Below are positions 1 through 8,524 of a DNA stretch of 64,000 nucleotides, piece by piece (the first letter of the stretch is position 1; every line of letters starts with the position of its first letter). Source of the DNA: Paracoccus aminovorans. GTDB taxonomy: Bacteria > Pseudomonadota > Alphaproteobacteria > Rhodobacterales > Rhodobacteraceae. A model generated the notes under the pieces. That model was not told the DNA's origin. It was given only the letters and a program-made list of their open reading frames with translations, and did no database searches. Made by a program: the position numbers and the translations under genes. The stretch lies in the NCBI RefSeq assembly GCF_900005615.1, contig NZ_LN832559.1:1146837-1210836 (forward strand), in the 5' to 3' direction.

Positions 1-173
1 GTTGATGCGTCGCCTTGTCCGTGATCCGGCGCGGGAGCAATTGCCGGCGGCGGGTCGGTCCGCATGGCGACTTCGGCTCGCGCCTCTTGCACGAACCGGC
101 GCTGCCCGAGGCGCTTGGCGTGCCGGCCGGGCTTCGCTATGACTGGCAGTCCAGGAAACAGAGGACGCCGGAA

Positions 174-2474
174 TTGGACGCAGCCGACCGCATTGCCCGC
201 ATCATCGCCCAGGAAATCGACGCCAGCCCCGCCCAGGTCGCGGCGGCGGCGGGCTTGCTGGACGGGGGCGCGACCGTGCCCTTCGTCGCCCGCTATCGCA
301 AGGAGGCGACCGGCGGGTTGGACGACACCCAGCTGCGCAATCTCGCGGAACGGCTGGCCTATCTGCGCGAGCTCGAGGCGCGGCGGGCGGCGATCCTGGA
401 CCAGGTCAAGGCCCAGGGCAAGCTGACCGCCGATCTCGCCCGCGCCATTGCCGGCGCCGAGACCAAGGCGGCGCTCGAGGACATCTATCTGCCCTTCAAG
501 CCCAAGCGCCGCAGCAAGGCGACGGTCGCGCGGGAAAACGGGCTGGAACCGCTGCTGCGTGCCATACAGGCGGATCGCTCGGCCCGGCCCGAGGACCTGG
601 CCCAGACCTATCTCTCGGAATCGGTCGCCGATGCGAAGGCCGCGCTGGACGGTGCCCGCGACATCCTGGTCGAGGAACTGTCGGAAAACGCCGATCTGCT
701 GGGCCTGCTGCGCCGGTTCATGCAGGCCGAGGCGGTGATTTCCGCAAAGGTGGTGGCGGGCAAGGAACAGGTCGGCGCCAAGTTCAGCGATTATTTCGAC
801 CAGTCCGAGAAATGGGCGAGCATCCCCGCGCATCGGGCGCTGGCGATCCTGCGCGGCGCCAAGGAAGAGGTGCTGACTGTCGAGATCGCCCCCGAGCCCG
901 AGACCGGTGCCGCCCGCGCCGAAGGCATCGTCTGCGCGGCCCTGGGCCGCCTGGGCGAGGGGCCGGGCGACGCCTGGCTGCGCAAGACGGCCGGCTGGTG
1001 TTGGCGGGTGCGGCTGTCGAACACCATGTATATCGAGCTGATGGCCGAGCTGCGCGCCCGTGCCCATGCCGAGGCGATCCGGGTCTTCGGCCGCAACCTG
1101 CGCGACCTGCTGCTGGCCGCGCCGGCCGGTCCGCGCCCGACCATCGGGCTGGACCCGGGCATCCGCACCGGGGTCAAGCTGGCGGCGGTGGACGCAACCG
1201 GCAAGCTGCTCGAAACCGCGACGCTTTACCCGTTCCCGCCGAAATCCGACCTGCATGGCGCCGAGGCCATGCTGGCCGCGGTGATCGCCCGACACGGTAT
1301 CGAGCTGATCGCCATCGGCAACGGCACCGCCAGCCGCGAGACCGAGCGCATGGTGGCCGATGTCCTGAAGCGCCTGCCCGCCGGTGTGAAGCCGCCGGTC
1401 AAGGTCATCGTCAGCGAGGCCGGGGCCTCGGTCTATTCGGCCTCGGAACTGGCCGCGCGCGAATTTCCGGGACTGGACGTGTCGCTGCGCGGCGCGGTCT
1501 CCATCGCCCGGCGTCTGCAGGACCCCTTGGCCGAACTGGTGAAGGTGCCGCCCGAATCGATCGGTGTCGGCCAGTATCAGCACGACGTGGACCAGCGCCA
1601 GCTGGCGAAGACGCTGGAGGCGGTGGTCGAGGACGCGGTGAACGCGGTGGGAGTGGACCTGAACACCGCCTCGGCGCCGCTGCTTGCGCATGTCGCCGGC
1701 CTGGGTCCGTCGCTGGCGCAGAACATCGTCGCCTGGCGGGACGAGAACGGCGCCTTTCCCTCGCGCGCCGCGCTGAAGAAGGTCGGCGGCCTCGGCCCGC
1801 GCGCCTTCGAGCAATGCGCGGGCTTCCTGCGCGTCCGGGACGGCAAGGAGCCGCTGGATGCCTCGGCCGTCCACCCCGAGGCCTATGGCCTGGCGCGCCG
1901 CATCGTCGCCGCCTGCGGGCGCGACATCCGCCAGATCATGGGCCAGCCGCAGGCGCTGGCCGGCATCCGGGCCGAGGCCTTCGTGGACGGCAGCTTCGGC
2001 CTGCCCACGGTGCGCGACATCCTGGCCGAGCTGGAAAAGCCGGGCCGCGATCCGCGTCCCAGCTTCGTCACCGCGAGCTTCGCCGAGGGGGTCGAGACGA
2101 TCGGCGACCTGCGCCCAGGCATGGTGCTGGAGGGGACGGTCACCAATGTCGCGGCCTTCGGCGCCTTCGTCGACATCGGCGTGCATCAGGACGGGCTGGT
2201 GCATGTCAGCCAGCTGGCCGACCGGTTCGTGAAGGACCCGAACGAGGTGGTAAAGGTCGGGGACGTGGTGCGGGTGCGGGTGACCGAGGTCGATCAGGCC
2301 CGCAAGCGCATCGGCTTGACCATGCGCAAGGACGGCGGCGCCAGCGCGCGCGAGGCCCAGCAAGCGCGCGGGCCGAAGCCGCCGCCGGGCCGCGGGCCGA
2401 AACCGGCGGCGCCGGGGCAGGGCGGGCCGGGCGCCCTGGGCGCGGCCCTGCTCGATGCCTTGCGCAAGGGGTAG
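174..2474 (+). CDS. tex: Tex-family RNA-binding transcription accessory protein
   Basis: Cytoplasmic nucleic-acid-binding factor of the Tex family, which influences transcription and RNA fate. The 766-residue product has the family order: a helical N-terminal Tex region, a YqgF/RNase H-like fold near residues 320-420 (IGLDPGIRTGVKLA), helix-hairpin-helix motifs near 495-545 (AGLGPSLAQNIV), and a C-terminal S1 domain near 645-720 (GTVTNVAAFGAFVDIGVH), ending in a Pro/Gly/Ala-rich tail. TTG at 174 was chosen because AGAGGA lies 8 bases upstream and the product then has the usual family length. The frame stays open further upstream, so a longer product is possible. Bases 1-173 show no other assignable feature. 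Identification is secure; the start is less so. Confidence 0.93.
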   Translation: MDAADRIARIIAQEIDASPAQVAAAAGLLDGGATVPFVARYRKEATGGLDDTQLRNLAERLAYLRELEARRAAILDQVKAQGKLTADLARAIAGAETKAALEDIYLPFKPKRRSKATVARENGLEPLLRAIQADRSARPEDLAQTYLSESVADAKAALDGARDILVEELSENADLLGLLRRFMQAEAVISAKVVAGKEQVGAKFSDYFDQSEKWASIPAHRALAILRGAKEEVLTVEIAPEPETGAARAEGIVCAALGRLGEGPGDAWLRKTAGWCWRVRLSNTMYIELMAELRARAHAEAIRVFGRNLRDLLLAAPAGPRPTIGLDPGIRTGVKLAAVDATGKLLETATLYPFPPKSDLHGAEAMLAAVIARHGIELIAIGNGTASRETERMVADVLKRLPAGVKPPVKVIVSEAGASVYSASELAAREFPGLDVSLRGAVSIARRLQDPLAELVKVPPESIGVGQYQHDVDQRQLAKTLEAVVEDAVNAVGVDLNTASAPLLAHVAGLGPSLAQNIVAWRDENGAFPSRAALKKVGGLGPRAFEQCAGFLRVRDGKEPLDASAVHPEAYGLARRIVAACGRDIRQIMGQPQALAGIRAEAFVDGSFGLPTVRDILAELEKPGRDPRPSFVTASFAEGVETIGDLRPGMVLEGTVTNVAAFGAFVDIGVHQDGLVHVSQLADRFVKDPNEVVKVGDVVRVRVTEVDQARKRIGLTMRKDGGASAREAQQARGPKPPPGRGPKPAAPGQGGPGALGAALLDALRKG

Positions 2475-2490
2475 GGGGGCAAGGCCCCCG

Positions 2491-2525
2491 CGCGGTCGCG
2501 CGCCCTCGATGGGTGCGCGACCGCG
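2491..2525. terminator. Hairpin between convergent tex and pdxY
   Basis: A perfect 11-bp stem, CGCGGTCGCGC at 2491-2501 with its complement at 2515-2525, lies between the tex stop and the pdxY stop. Four more inner pairs (one G-U) are possible. It could end both convergent transcripts. No clear T-run follows on either strand, so this may be a hairpin or a Rho-assisted end. Confidence 0.5.
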
Positions 2526-2550
2526 TTCCCTTCCTGGGAAGCGCTGAGGA

Positions 2551-3381
2551 TCAGAGACCCAGCAGCGCGGCGCGGAAGCCGGGGTCCGAGAGCACGACCT
2601 CCTTGCGTTCCATCTCGGCTGCCCGGGCAAGGGCGCGGGCGGTCTGTTCCTGGGCGAATTCCACCGCCTGCGGCAGGCTGCGGCCGCGGCCCAGGGCGGC
2701 GGCGACCAGCCCGGCGAACAGGTCCCCGGTCCCGGCCATGGCCACGGGCAGATGCGGCGTCGGGTGGCGGCTGATGCCGCCCGGGCCGTGGATGACGCTT
2801 TCCAGCATGCCGGGCGCGGTGTCCCGCAGCCTGCAGCCGGTCACGATCAGCTGCGCCCCGGGCGCCATGCGCAGCTTGCGTGCGGCGTGCGGCACGTCCG
2901 CAAGCGCGGCGATGGGTTGGCCGGCCAGCCAGGCGACCTCGAACGGGTTCGGCGAGGCGATGTCCGCCATCGGCAGCAGCCGGTCGCGGAAGGTATCGGC
3001 GATCTCGCGCGGGACATAAAGGCCGGGCTGCTCGTCGCCCAGCACCGGATCGCAGTAATAGCGCAGCCCCGGATTCGCGGCTTTCGCTTGCGCCACGAAA
3101 TCCGCCAGCAGCTGCGCGACCTCGGTCGAGCCGATATAGCCGGTCAGCAGCATCGCCGCGCGCTGCGGTAGTTCGCGGTCCCAGAGCCCCTGCAGCAGCT
3201 CGGCGAAGAAATCGGCGGGCAGGGGGCGGCCGCGCAGGGTGGGATAGTCCGGCGTGTTCGAGAAGATCACCGTCGGCACCGGCGCCACCTCGAGCCCCGC
3301 CGCCAGCATCGGGAACACCGCCGCCGAATTGCCGACATGGCCCATGACCACCTGGCTCTGGATCGAGATGACGAGGCTCAT
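2551..3381 (-). CDS. pdxY: Pyridoxal/pyridoxamine kinase
   Basis: A 276-residue ribokinase-fold kinase that phosphorylates pyridoxal, pyridoxamine or pyridoxine with ATP in vitamin B6 salvage. Family features are the N-terminal substrate-binding stretch SIQSQVVMGHVGNSAA (residues 6-21), the Asp-containing YCDPVLGD segment, the SPNPFEVAWL segment, and the C-terminal anion-hole motif GTGDLFAGL with its catalytic Asp. The ATG at 3381 is the start that places the family N-terminus (ISIQSQ) correctly. No strong Shine-Dalgarno is visible upstream. It stands alone on the minus strand, converging on tex. PdxY and PdxK cannot be separated from sequence alone. Confidence 0.88.
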   Translation of the reverse strand: MSLVISIQSQVVMGHVGNSAAVFPMLAAGLEVAPVPTVIFSNTPDYPTLRGRPLPADFFAELLQGLWDRELPQRAAMLLTGYIGSTEVAQLLADFVAQAKAANPGLRYYCDPVLGDEQPGLYVPREIADTFRDRLLPMADIASPNPFEVAWLAGQPIAALADVPHAARKLRMAPGAQLIVTGCRLRDTAPGMLESVIHGPGGISRHPTPHLPVAMAGTGDLFAGLVAAALGRGRSLPQAVEFAQEQTARALARAAEMERKEVVLSDPGFRAALLGL

Positions 3382-3595
3382 GGCCGGCGCCCGGCGATGC
3401 CGCCGGCTTGCGTGCGTCCGGCCGGCGGGGGGATCTGGGCCATGGCTTTCCTTTCGCTTGGCTGTCGCGGCCAGATTAGCGCAAGGGGCGGCGGGCTCAA
3501 GCGGCCGTGCAGAGGGGGCGGCCTGCGGCAGTTTGCGCCTTTCCCCGCGCGGCGGTTTCTGCCAGTCTCTTGCCGGGACATTTCGCGACAGGACC

Positions 3596-3997
3596 ATGGG
3601 CGCATCGACCGCAGACAGGCCGACCGGCACCACCCGCAGGCTTGCGGGCTGGCTGGCGGTGCTGCCTTTCCTGCTGTTCTCGCTGATCCTGCCCGGTACC
3701 ATGCTGGCGCGCGACGCCGCCGGCGGCGTGACCGTGGTGCTTTGCGCCGGCGACGGCCTGGTCGAGGCGGTGATGGCCGCCGACGGCAGCCTGCTGCCGG
3801 TCTCGAAGGCGCCGCATGACCGGCATGCCTGCGACTGGACCCCGCACGGCCAGCCGCTGCTGCACGGCGCGGCGCCCGAGGTGCCGGTTCTGCCGCCGCA
3901 GGCGCAGCGGCTGGCGCTGTCCCTGGAACTGCCCGGCCATCTGCACCGGGCCGCGATCCTGGCCGCCCCGGCCCGCGGCCCGCCGTCCCTTCTCTGA
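3596..3997 (+). CDS. DUF2946-like small membrane/exported protein in a copper locus
   Basis: A 133-residue protein with a basic N-terminus and one hydrophobic segment near residues 16-38 (GWLAVLPFLLFSLILPG), then a short exported part. It contains a His/Cys cluster, HDRHACDWTPHGQP, of the kind seen in DUF2946-family proteins often encoded beside copper genes; this assignment is by resemblance only. ATG 3596 follows GACAGGACC. The next two genes encode a YcnI-PCuAC fusion and an Sco protein, so a role in periplasmic copper handling is a reasonable inference. No enzymatic motif is visible, and function is unknown. Confidence 0.62.
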   Translation: MGASTADRPTGTTRRLAGWLAVLPFLLFSLILPGTMLARDAAGGVTVVLCAGDGLVEAVMAADGSLLPVSKAPHDRHACDWTPHGQPLLHGAAPEVPVLPPQAQRLALSLELPGHLHRAAILAAPARGPPSLL

Positions 3998-4071
3998 ACC
4001 GGACCATCCTTCGACAGGACCCGCGCGGCCGCAAAGCCGGCGGGCCATATCCCATCCGACGAGAGAAGATC

Positions 4072-5043
4072 ATGCAGAAACACATGTTTGGCGCGCTTTG
4101 CGCCGCGACACTGGGGCTTGCCGCCGCGCCCGCCCTGGCCCATGCCACGCTGGAGGCGACGCAGACCCCGGCCGGCGCCGCCTATCGCGCGGTGATCCGC
4201 ATCGGCCATGGCTGCGACGGCCAGGCCACCCAGAGCCTGCGGGTGGCGCTGCCCGAGGGGTTCTACAACGCCAAGCCCATGCCCAAGGCCGGCTGGACGC
4301 TGGAGACCGTGAAGGGCGCCTATGCCCATCCCTTCGACAATCACGGCACCGAGATGACCGAGGGCACGCGCGAGGTCGTCTGGTCCGGGGGCGCGCTGCA
4401 GGACGACTGGTATGACGAATTCGTCATCCGCGGCACGGTCGGCCCGCAGGTGGCGCCGGGGACCGTGCTGTATTTCCCGACGGTGCAGGAATGCGCCTCG
4501 GCCAAGGCGGATTGGAGCGACGTCTCGGGCCGCGAAGAGGTGCCGAACCCGGCCCCCGGCGTCACCGTGATCGCGGCCGGCGGCCATGATGCGGGCCATG
4601 CCGGCGCCCCGGCTGCCGCTCCGGTCCGGCTGGGCGCGCTGGAACTGAGCGGCGTCTATGCCCGCGCCACGCCCCCGGGCGCCCCGGTCGCAGGCGGCTT
4701 CCTGACCGTCGCCAATGCCGGTGACGAGGACCGGCTGACCGCGGCCAGCGCCGAATCGGTCGCCGGCCGCGCCGAGATCCACGAGATGGCCATGGAGGGC
4801 GACGTGATGAAGATGCGCCGGCTGGCCGACGGCCTGCCGATCCCCGCCGGGGGCGCGGTCGAATTGAAACCCGGCGGCTATCACATCATGTTCATGGACC
4901 TGAAGCAGCCGCTGGTCGAAGGCCAGGTGGTGGATGTCACCCTGACCTTCCAGAAGGCGGGCGAGGTCGTGGTGCCGATGACCGTCGGACCGATGAAGGC
5001 GGGCGGCAAGGCCGGGCAAGGAGGGGAACATGCCGGACACTGA
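4072..5043 (+). CDS. Secreted YcnI-domain / PCuAC copper chaperone fusion
   Basis: A 323-residue exported protein joining two copper-binding domains. A signal peptide (residues 1-23, cleaved near ALAHA) exposes an N-terminal His, which in YcnI/DUF1775 proteins helps bind Cu(II). Residues 24-165 form the YcnI-like domain. After a His/Ala-rich linker, residues about 188-310 form a PCuAC domain with the Cu(I) ligand pattern EIHEM...MKM and GGYHIMFM. PCuAC proteins deliver copper to the CuA/CuB centres of cytochrome oxidase. The gene has a good site (GAGAGAAG) before ATG 4072 and its end overlaps the start of the Sco gene by 14 bases, suggesting translational coupling. The C-terminus is Gly/His-rich. 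Confidence 0.85.
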   Translation: MQKHMFGALCAATLGLAAAPALAHATLEATQTPAGAAYRAVIRIGHGCDGQATQSLRVALPEGFYNAKPMPKAGWTLETVKGAYAHPFDNHGTEMTEGTREVVWSGGALQDDWYDEFVIRGTVGPQVAPGTVLYFPTVQECASAKADWSDVSGREEVPNPAPGVTVIAAGGHDAGHAGAPAAAPVRLGALELSGVYARATPPGAPVAGGFLTVANAGDEDRLTAASAESVAGRAEIHEMAMEGDVMKMRRLADGLPIPAGGAVELKPGGYHIMFMDLKQPLVEGQVVDVTLTFQKAGEVVVPMTVGPMKAGGKAGQGGEHAGH

Positions 5044-5650
5044 ACGGGGCTTTTCGCTGCGCAAGCTGCGTTACGCGCTTTGGGCGCTGGTGGTGGTGGC
5101 ACTGGGCGCGGTCGCCTGGCTGGGGCTGATCTCGCCACGGCTGGACAACCTGGCGGATGCCGGCACCGCCAGCCTCGGGCGCGGCGACTACCGGCTGGCC
5201 GCCACCGACGGCACCGAATTCAGCCAGGCCTCGCTGAAGGGCAAGGCCTCGGCCGTGTTCTTCGGCTTCACCCATTGTCCGGATGTCTGCCCGACGACGC
5301 TGGGCGACGTCGCCGGCTGGCGCGAGGACCTGGGCGCCGACGCCGACAAGCTGCGGGTCTTCTTCGTCACCGTCGATCCCGAGCGCGATTCGGTCGAGGC
5401 GCTGCGGGACTACGTCTCCTGGGTGCCGGGGGTGATCGGGGTCTCGGGCTCGCCCGAAGAGGTGGCCAAGGCGGTGAAGGCCTTTCGCATCTATGCCCGC
5501 AAGGTCCCGCAAGAGGGCGGCGGCTACAGCATGGACCATTCTTCGGCCATGCTGCTCTTCGACGACCGGGGCGAATACGCCGGGCTGATCGGCTATCAGG
5601 AGGATCCTGCGCGCGCCATGGCCAGCCTGCGCCGGCTGCTGGACAGCTGA
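5030..5650 (+). CDS. SCO1/SenC/PrrC-family copper chaperone
   Basis: A 206-residue membrane-anchored thioredoxin-fold protein for cytochrome c oxidase CuA assembly. It has one N-terminal transmembrane segment (about residues 14-36), the redox/copper motif CPDVCP with Cys near 83 and 87, and the conserved distal His in YSMDHSS near residue 170, so all three copper ligands are present. The start overlaps the preceding YcnI-PCuAC gene by 14 bases; together they form a copper-insertion unit. In Rhodobacter the related PrrC also feeds redox signals to PrrB, but no prrA or prrB lies here, so only the copper role is supported. Confidence 0.9.
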   Translation: MPDTERGFSLRKLRYALWALVVVALGAVAWLGLISPRLDNLADAGTASLGRGDYRLAATDGTEFSQASLKGKASAVFFGFTHCPDVCPTTLGDVAGWREDLGADADKLRVFFVTVDPERDSVEALRDYVSWVPGVIGVSGSPEEVAKAVKAFRIYARKVPQEGGGYSMDHSSAMLLFDDRGEYAGLIGYQEDPARAMASLRRLLDS

Positions 5651-5658
5651 CGCGGGCC

Positions 5659-5684
5659 GCGGCGCCGGAAACCTCCGGCGCCGC
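5659..5684 (+). terminator. Hairpin after the Sco gene
   Basis: A 10-bp inverted repeat (GCGGCGCCGG, loop AAACCT, CCGGCGCCGC) starts 9 bases after the Sco stop. It fits a transcription end for the copper unit. No T-run follows, so intrinsic termination is uncertain. Confidence 0.5.
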
Positions 5685-5771
5685 CAGGACAGCCGGGGCC
5701 CGGGCCGGTCGAAGCCCATTGTTCGGGCCCGGCCGGCCGTGCTACCCCGCGCCGCGAGAATGGAGGCGCGC

Positions 5772-6911
5772 GTGATCCTTTGCGAATTCGGTCCGGCGGG
5801 GCGGCCGGTGCTGTTCCGGCAGCCGAGCGAACGGGTGGTCGTCGACCGGGCCGAGGACGTGGCGCCGGCGCTGGACCGGCTGGAGGCGCTGCGCCGGCAG
5901 GGCGCCTGGATCGCCGGCTATCTGTCCTATGAACTGGGCTATGCGCTGGAACCGGCGCTGGCCCGTGACATGCCCGCGGGGCGGCGCACGCCGCTGCTGG
6001 CCTTCGCCGCCTACGGTGCACCGGAACCCGCGCCCGCGCCCCAGGGCCTGGAAAATGTCGAACTTTCCGCATTGAAACCGCTGATCTCGCAGCAGGATTA
6101 CCGGCAGGCCTTCGACCGCACCCTGGATTATATCGCGGCCGGCGACTGTTACCAGATCAACCTGACCTTTCCCTTGTCCGCGCGGCTGCTGCGCGGCACG
6201 CCCTTGCAGCTTTACGCCGCGCTGGCCGCGCGCCAGCCGGTGGGCTTCGGCGCCTTCCTGGACCTGGGGCCGGGTGCGGGGCCGGTGGTCGTGTCGCGCT
6301 CGCCCGAGCTGTTCTTCAGCCTGGATGCCGAGGGCCGGATCGAGGCGCGACCGATGAAGGGCACCGCGCCGCGCGATCCCGACCCCGCGCGGGACGCGGC
6401 GCTGGCGGCGGCGCTGGCGGCCTCGGAAAAGAACCGGGCCGAGAACCTGATGATCGTGGACCTGCTGCGCAACGACATTGCCCGCATCTCGCGCGTGGGC
6501 TCGGTGCGTGTGCCCGAACTTTTCGCGGTGGACAGCTTCGCAACCGTGCACCAGATGAGCTCGCGCGTGGTCGGGCAGCTGCAGCGGCCGGCCGAGCTGG
6601 GCGCGATGATGCGGGCGCTGTTTCCCTGCGGCTCGATCACCGGCGCCCCCAAGATCCGCGCCATGCAGATCATCCGCGAGGTCGAGCCCTTTGCGCGCGG
6701 CGTCTATTGCGGCGCCATCGGCTGGATGGCACCGGACGGCGCCGCCGCCTTTTCGGTCGCGATCCGCACGCTGTCGGTCTGGCCGGACGGCGAGGTCACG
6801 CTGAACGTCGGCGGCGGCGTGGTGCAGGATTCGACCGCGGAGGGAGAATGGGAGGAGGCGCTATGGAAAGCCCGCTACGCACAGGATCTGACGACCCCGA
6901 ACTGCGCCTGA
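5772..6911 (+). CDS. pabB: Aminodeoxychorismate synthase component I
   Basis: Converts chorismate with ammonia to 4-amino-4-deoxychorismate for folate synthesis. The 379-residue product has the chorismate-binding fold with CYQINLTFP, SRSPELFF, the PMKGT motif (Lys typical of PabB rather than the PIAGT of anthranilate synthase), the ENLMIVDLLRND helix and GSITGAPK. No glutamine amidotransferase domain is fused, so a separate PabA is expected elsewhere. GTG 5772 is preferred because GGAGG lies 5 bases upstream; the ATG at 5760 is the alternative and overlaps that site. The 3' end overlaps pabC by 49 bases. Confidence 0.9.
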   Translation: MILCEFGPAGRPVLFRQPSERVVVDRAEDVAPALDRLEALRRQGAWIAGYLSYELGYALEPALARDMPAGRRTPLLAFAAYGAPEPAPAPQGLENVELSALKPLISQQDYRQAFDRTLDYIAAGDCYQINLTFPLSARLLRGTPLQLYAALAARQPVGFGAFLDLGPGAGPVVVSRSPELFFSLDAEGRIEARPMKGTAPRDPDPARDAALAAALAASEKNRAENLMIVDLLRNDIARISRVGSVRVPELFAVDSFATVHQMSSRVVGQLQRPAELGAMMRALFPCGSITGAPKIRAMQIIREVEPFARGVYCGAIGWMAPDGAAAFSVAIRTLSVWPDGEVTLNVGGGVVQDSTAEGEWEEALWKARYAQDLTTPNCA

Positions 6912-7498
6912 TCGAGACCGCGCTTTGGGACGGCGCCGCCTGTCCGCGGATCGAGGGGCATCTGGCGCGGCTGGCGCGGGGCGCACGGGCGCTGGGCTGG
7001 CCCTGCGACCCCGACGCCGCCCGGGCCGCGCTGAGGGGCGAGCCCGGGCGGCCGGCGCGGCTGCGGCTGACGCTGGACCGGGCGGGCTGGATCGAGACGA
7101 CGCGTGCCGCGCTGCCGCCCTCGCCGTCGGAATGGCGGCTGGCGCTGGCGGCGGTGCGGCTGGACGCCGACGATCCCTGGCTGCGGCTCAAGACCACGCG
7201 GCGGGCGCATTACGACGCCGCCCGCGCCGCGCTGCCCGAGGGGATCGACGAGGCGATCTTCCTGAACCGGCGCGGCGAGGTCTGCGACGGCAGCATCACC
7301 ACGCTGTTCTTCGACCGCGGCCAGGGGCTGCGGACGCCGCCGCTGTCCTCGGGCCTGCTCGACGGCGTCCTGCGGGCGGAACTGCTGTCCTCGGGCGCCT
7401 GCACCGAGGAGGTGCTGGCCGGCGCGGACCTGCCGCGCGTCCGGCTGTGGGTCGGCAACGCGCTGCGCGGGCTGATGCCGGCGGTCTGGGCGGGCTGA
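6863..7498 (+). CDS. pabC: Class IV aminotransferase, probable aminodeoxychorismate lyase
   Basis: A 211-residue PLP enzyme of fold type IV, likely releasing pyruvate from aminodeoxychorismate to give p-aminobenzoate. The likely PLP lysine is in WLRLKTTRRAHYD; the downstream FLNRRGEVCDGSITTLFF block is the conserved class IV segment, and TPPLSSGLLDGVLR follows. ATG 6863 is set by GGAGGAGG 4 bases upstream and lies inside the 3' end of pabB in another frame, implying coupled translation. Although D-amino-acid transaminases share this fold, the pabB context makes PabC the best call. It ends 3 bases from the convergent iclR-type gene. Confidence 0.82.
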   Translation: MESPLRTGSDDPELRLIETALWDGAACPRIEGHLARLARGARALGWPCDPDAARAALRGEPGRPARLRLTLDRAGWIETTRAALPPSPSEWRLALAAVRLDADDPWLRLKTTRRAHYDAARAALPEGIDEAIFLNRRGEVCDGSITTLFFDRGQGLRTPPLSSGLLDGVLRAELLSSGACTEEVLAGADLPRVRLWVGNALRGLMPAVWAG

Positions 7499-7501
7499 GG
7501 C

Positions 7502-8272
7502 TCAGCCCAGCGCGGCGATTTCGCCGGCCGCGCGCTTCAGCGCCGGCAGATGCGCCATGACCTGCTGCATCGACAGCCGCTGGATCGGCCCGTGGAAGGT
7601 CAGCAGCGCCAGCACCCGGCCGCGCGGGTCCAGCGCCGGGGCCGAGGCGCCGACCATGCCGGGGATGAACTCCTGCTCGTCGGTCGCGTGGCCCTGTTCG
7701 CGGATGCGCGGCAATTCGGCCAGCAGGGCCTCGGCCTCGGTGAAGGTGCGCTCGGTATGCGGGTGCAGCCGGGCGTTGCGCAGGTATTTCTCGGCCGCGG
7801 CGGCCGGCATATGCGCCAGGGAGACCTTGCCGGCGGCGGTGGCGTGCAGCGGCACGCGGGCGCCCAGCTCGATCACCAGCCGCAGCGGCCAGTGGGTTTC
7901 CACCCGGTCGACATAGACCAGCGCGTCGCCGTCGGGGATCGAGATCGAGCAGGTCTCGCGCACCGAGGCGAACAGCCGCACCAGCACGTCGTGGCGGGGC
8001 AGGTCGAACTGGCTGGCGTGCATCACCCCCAGCATCATCTGCCGCAACTTCTGGCCGGGCAGGTAGCTGCGCCCGTCCAGCTGCCGCGACAGATAGCCCT
8101 CCTGTTCCAGATGGGTGACCAGGCGGTGGATGGTGGGCTTGGGCAGGCCCAGCCCGGCGGCATTGATCTCGGTCGCGGTCATCGGCCGCGCGGCATGGGC
8201 CAGCACCTCGAGAATCTGCAGGTTTCGCAGGCTGGGGGGCACGTTCCGGTTGTTCTGCGTGTCATCTTCCAT
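7502..8272 (-). CDS. IclR-family transcriptional regulator
   Basis: A 256-residue repressor/activator with an N-terminal winged helix (residues about 14-75, with TATEINAAGLGLPKPTIHRLVTHL as the helix-turn-helix) and a C-terminal IclR effector domain (about 90-250, including LHATAAGKVSLAHMP and the late LSMQQV helix). It is divergent from nadA and convergent with pabC. The 252-base gap to nadA holds two TTCC...GGAA inverted repeats that could be its operators. The effector is unknown; IclR proteins often control aromatic or carboxylic acid use. A link to NAD synthesis is possible but not shown. Confidence 0.88.
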   Translation of the reverse strand: MEDDTQNNRNVPPSLRNLQILEVLAHAARPMTATEINAAGLGLPKPTIHRLVTHLEQEGYLSRQLDGRSYLPGQKLRQMMLGVMHASQFDLPRHDVLVRLFASVRETCSISIPDGDALVYVDRVETHWPLRLVIELGARVPLHATAAGKVSLAHMPAAAAEKYLRNARLHPHTERTFTEAEALLAELPRIREQGHATDEQEFIPGMVGASAPALDPRGRVLALLTFHGPIQRLSMQQVMAHLPALKRAAGEIAALG

Positions 8273-8343
8273 GAAACCTGTTTACCGCGCCGGTCCCCCA
8301 GGTCCAGAGACGGGCGCGACCGAACCGCAGGTTTTTCGCGCCA

Positions 8344-8355
8344 TTTCCCGGGAAA
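8344..8355. promoter_or_regulatory. Perfect 12-bp palindrome, candidate IclR-type operator
   Basis: TTTCCCGGGAAA is a perfect palindrome between the divergent iclR-type gene and nadA, 72 bases from the regulator start. TTTCC...GGAAA arms resemble sites of some IclR proteins. Function is inferred. Confidence 0.35.
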
Positions 8356-8417
8356 AGCCGGCGGCTGCCGGCCCTGGCGCCGCCGCCGGGGCGCATCCCC
8401 GTTGCCCCGGCGTCACC

Positions 8418-8431
8418 GTTCCTTTAGGAAC
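8418..8431. promoter_or_regulatory. GTTCC-N4-GGAAC inverted repeat upstream of nadA
   Basis: GTTCC-TTTA-GGAAC lies 94 bases before the nadA start in the same divergent gap. Its arms share TTCC/GGAA with the upstream palindrome at 8344, so one dimeric regulator could bind both. Confidence 0.35.
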
Positions 8432-8524
8432 CCCGAATCGCACCCCCTTGCGGCTCTGGTATCAGGGCCCGGCCGCATTATATCCTGGGGGCGTTGCGAC
8501 GCGGGCAGAGCCGGGGGGACCATC

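Noticed and set aside
812..3019. Long Arg/Gly-rich plus-strand frame overlapping tex and pdxY
   Set aside because: Composition (Arg, Gly, Ala, Pro) is that of an off-frame translation of GC-rich DNA, and it overlaps two well-supported genes.
2551..5064. 837-codon minus-strand frame running through the copper genes
   Set aside because: Only the first 276 codons from 3381 encode PdxY; the rest is antisense to the YcnI-PCuAC gene with no domain and no start signal.
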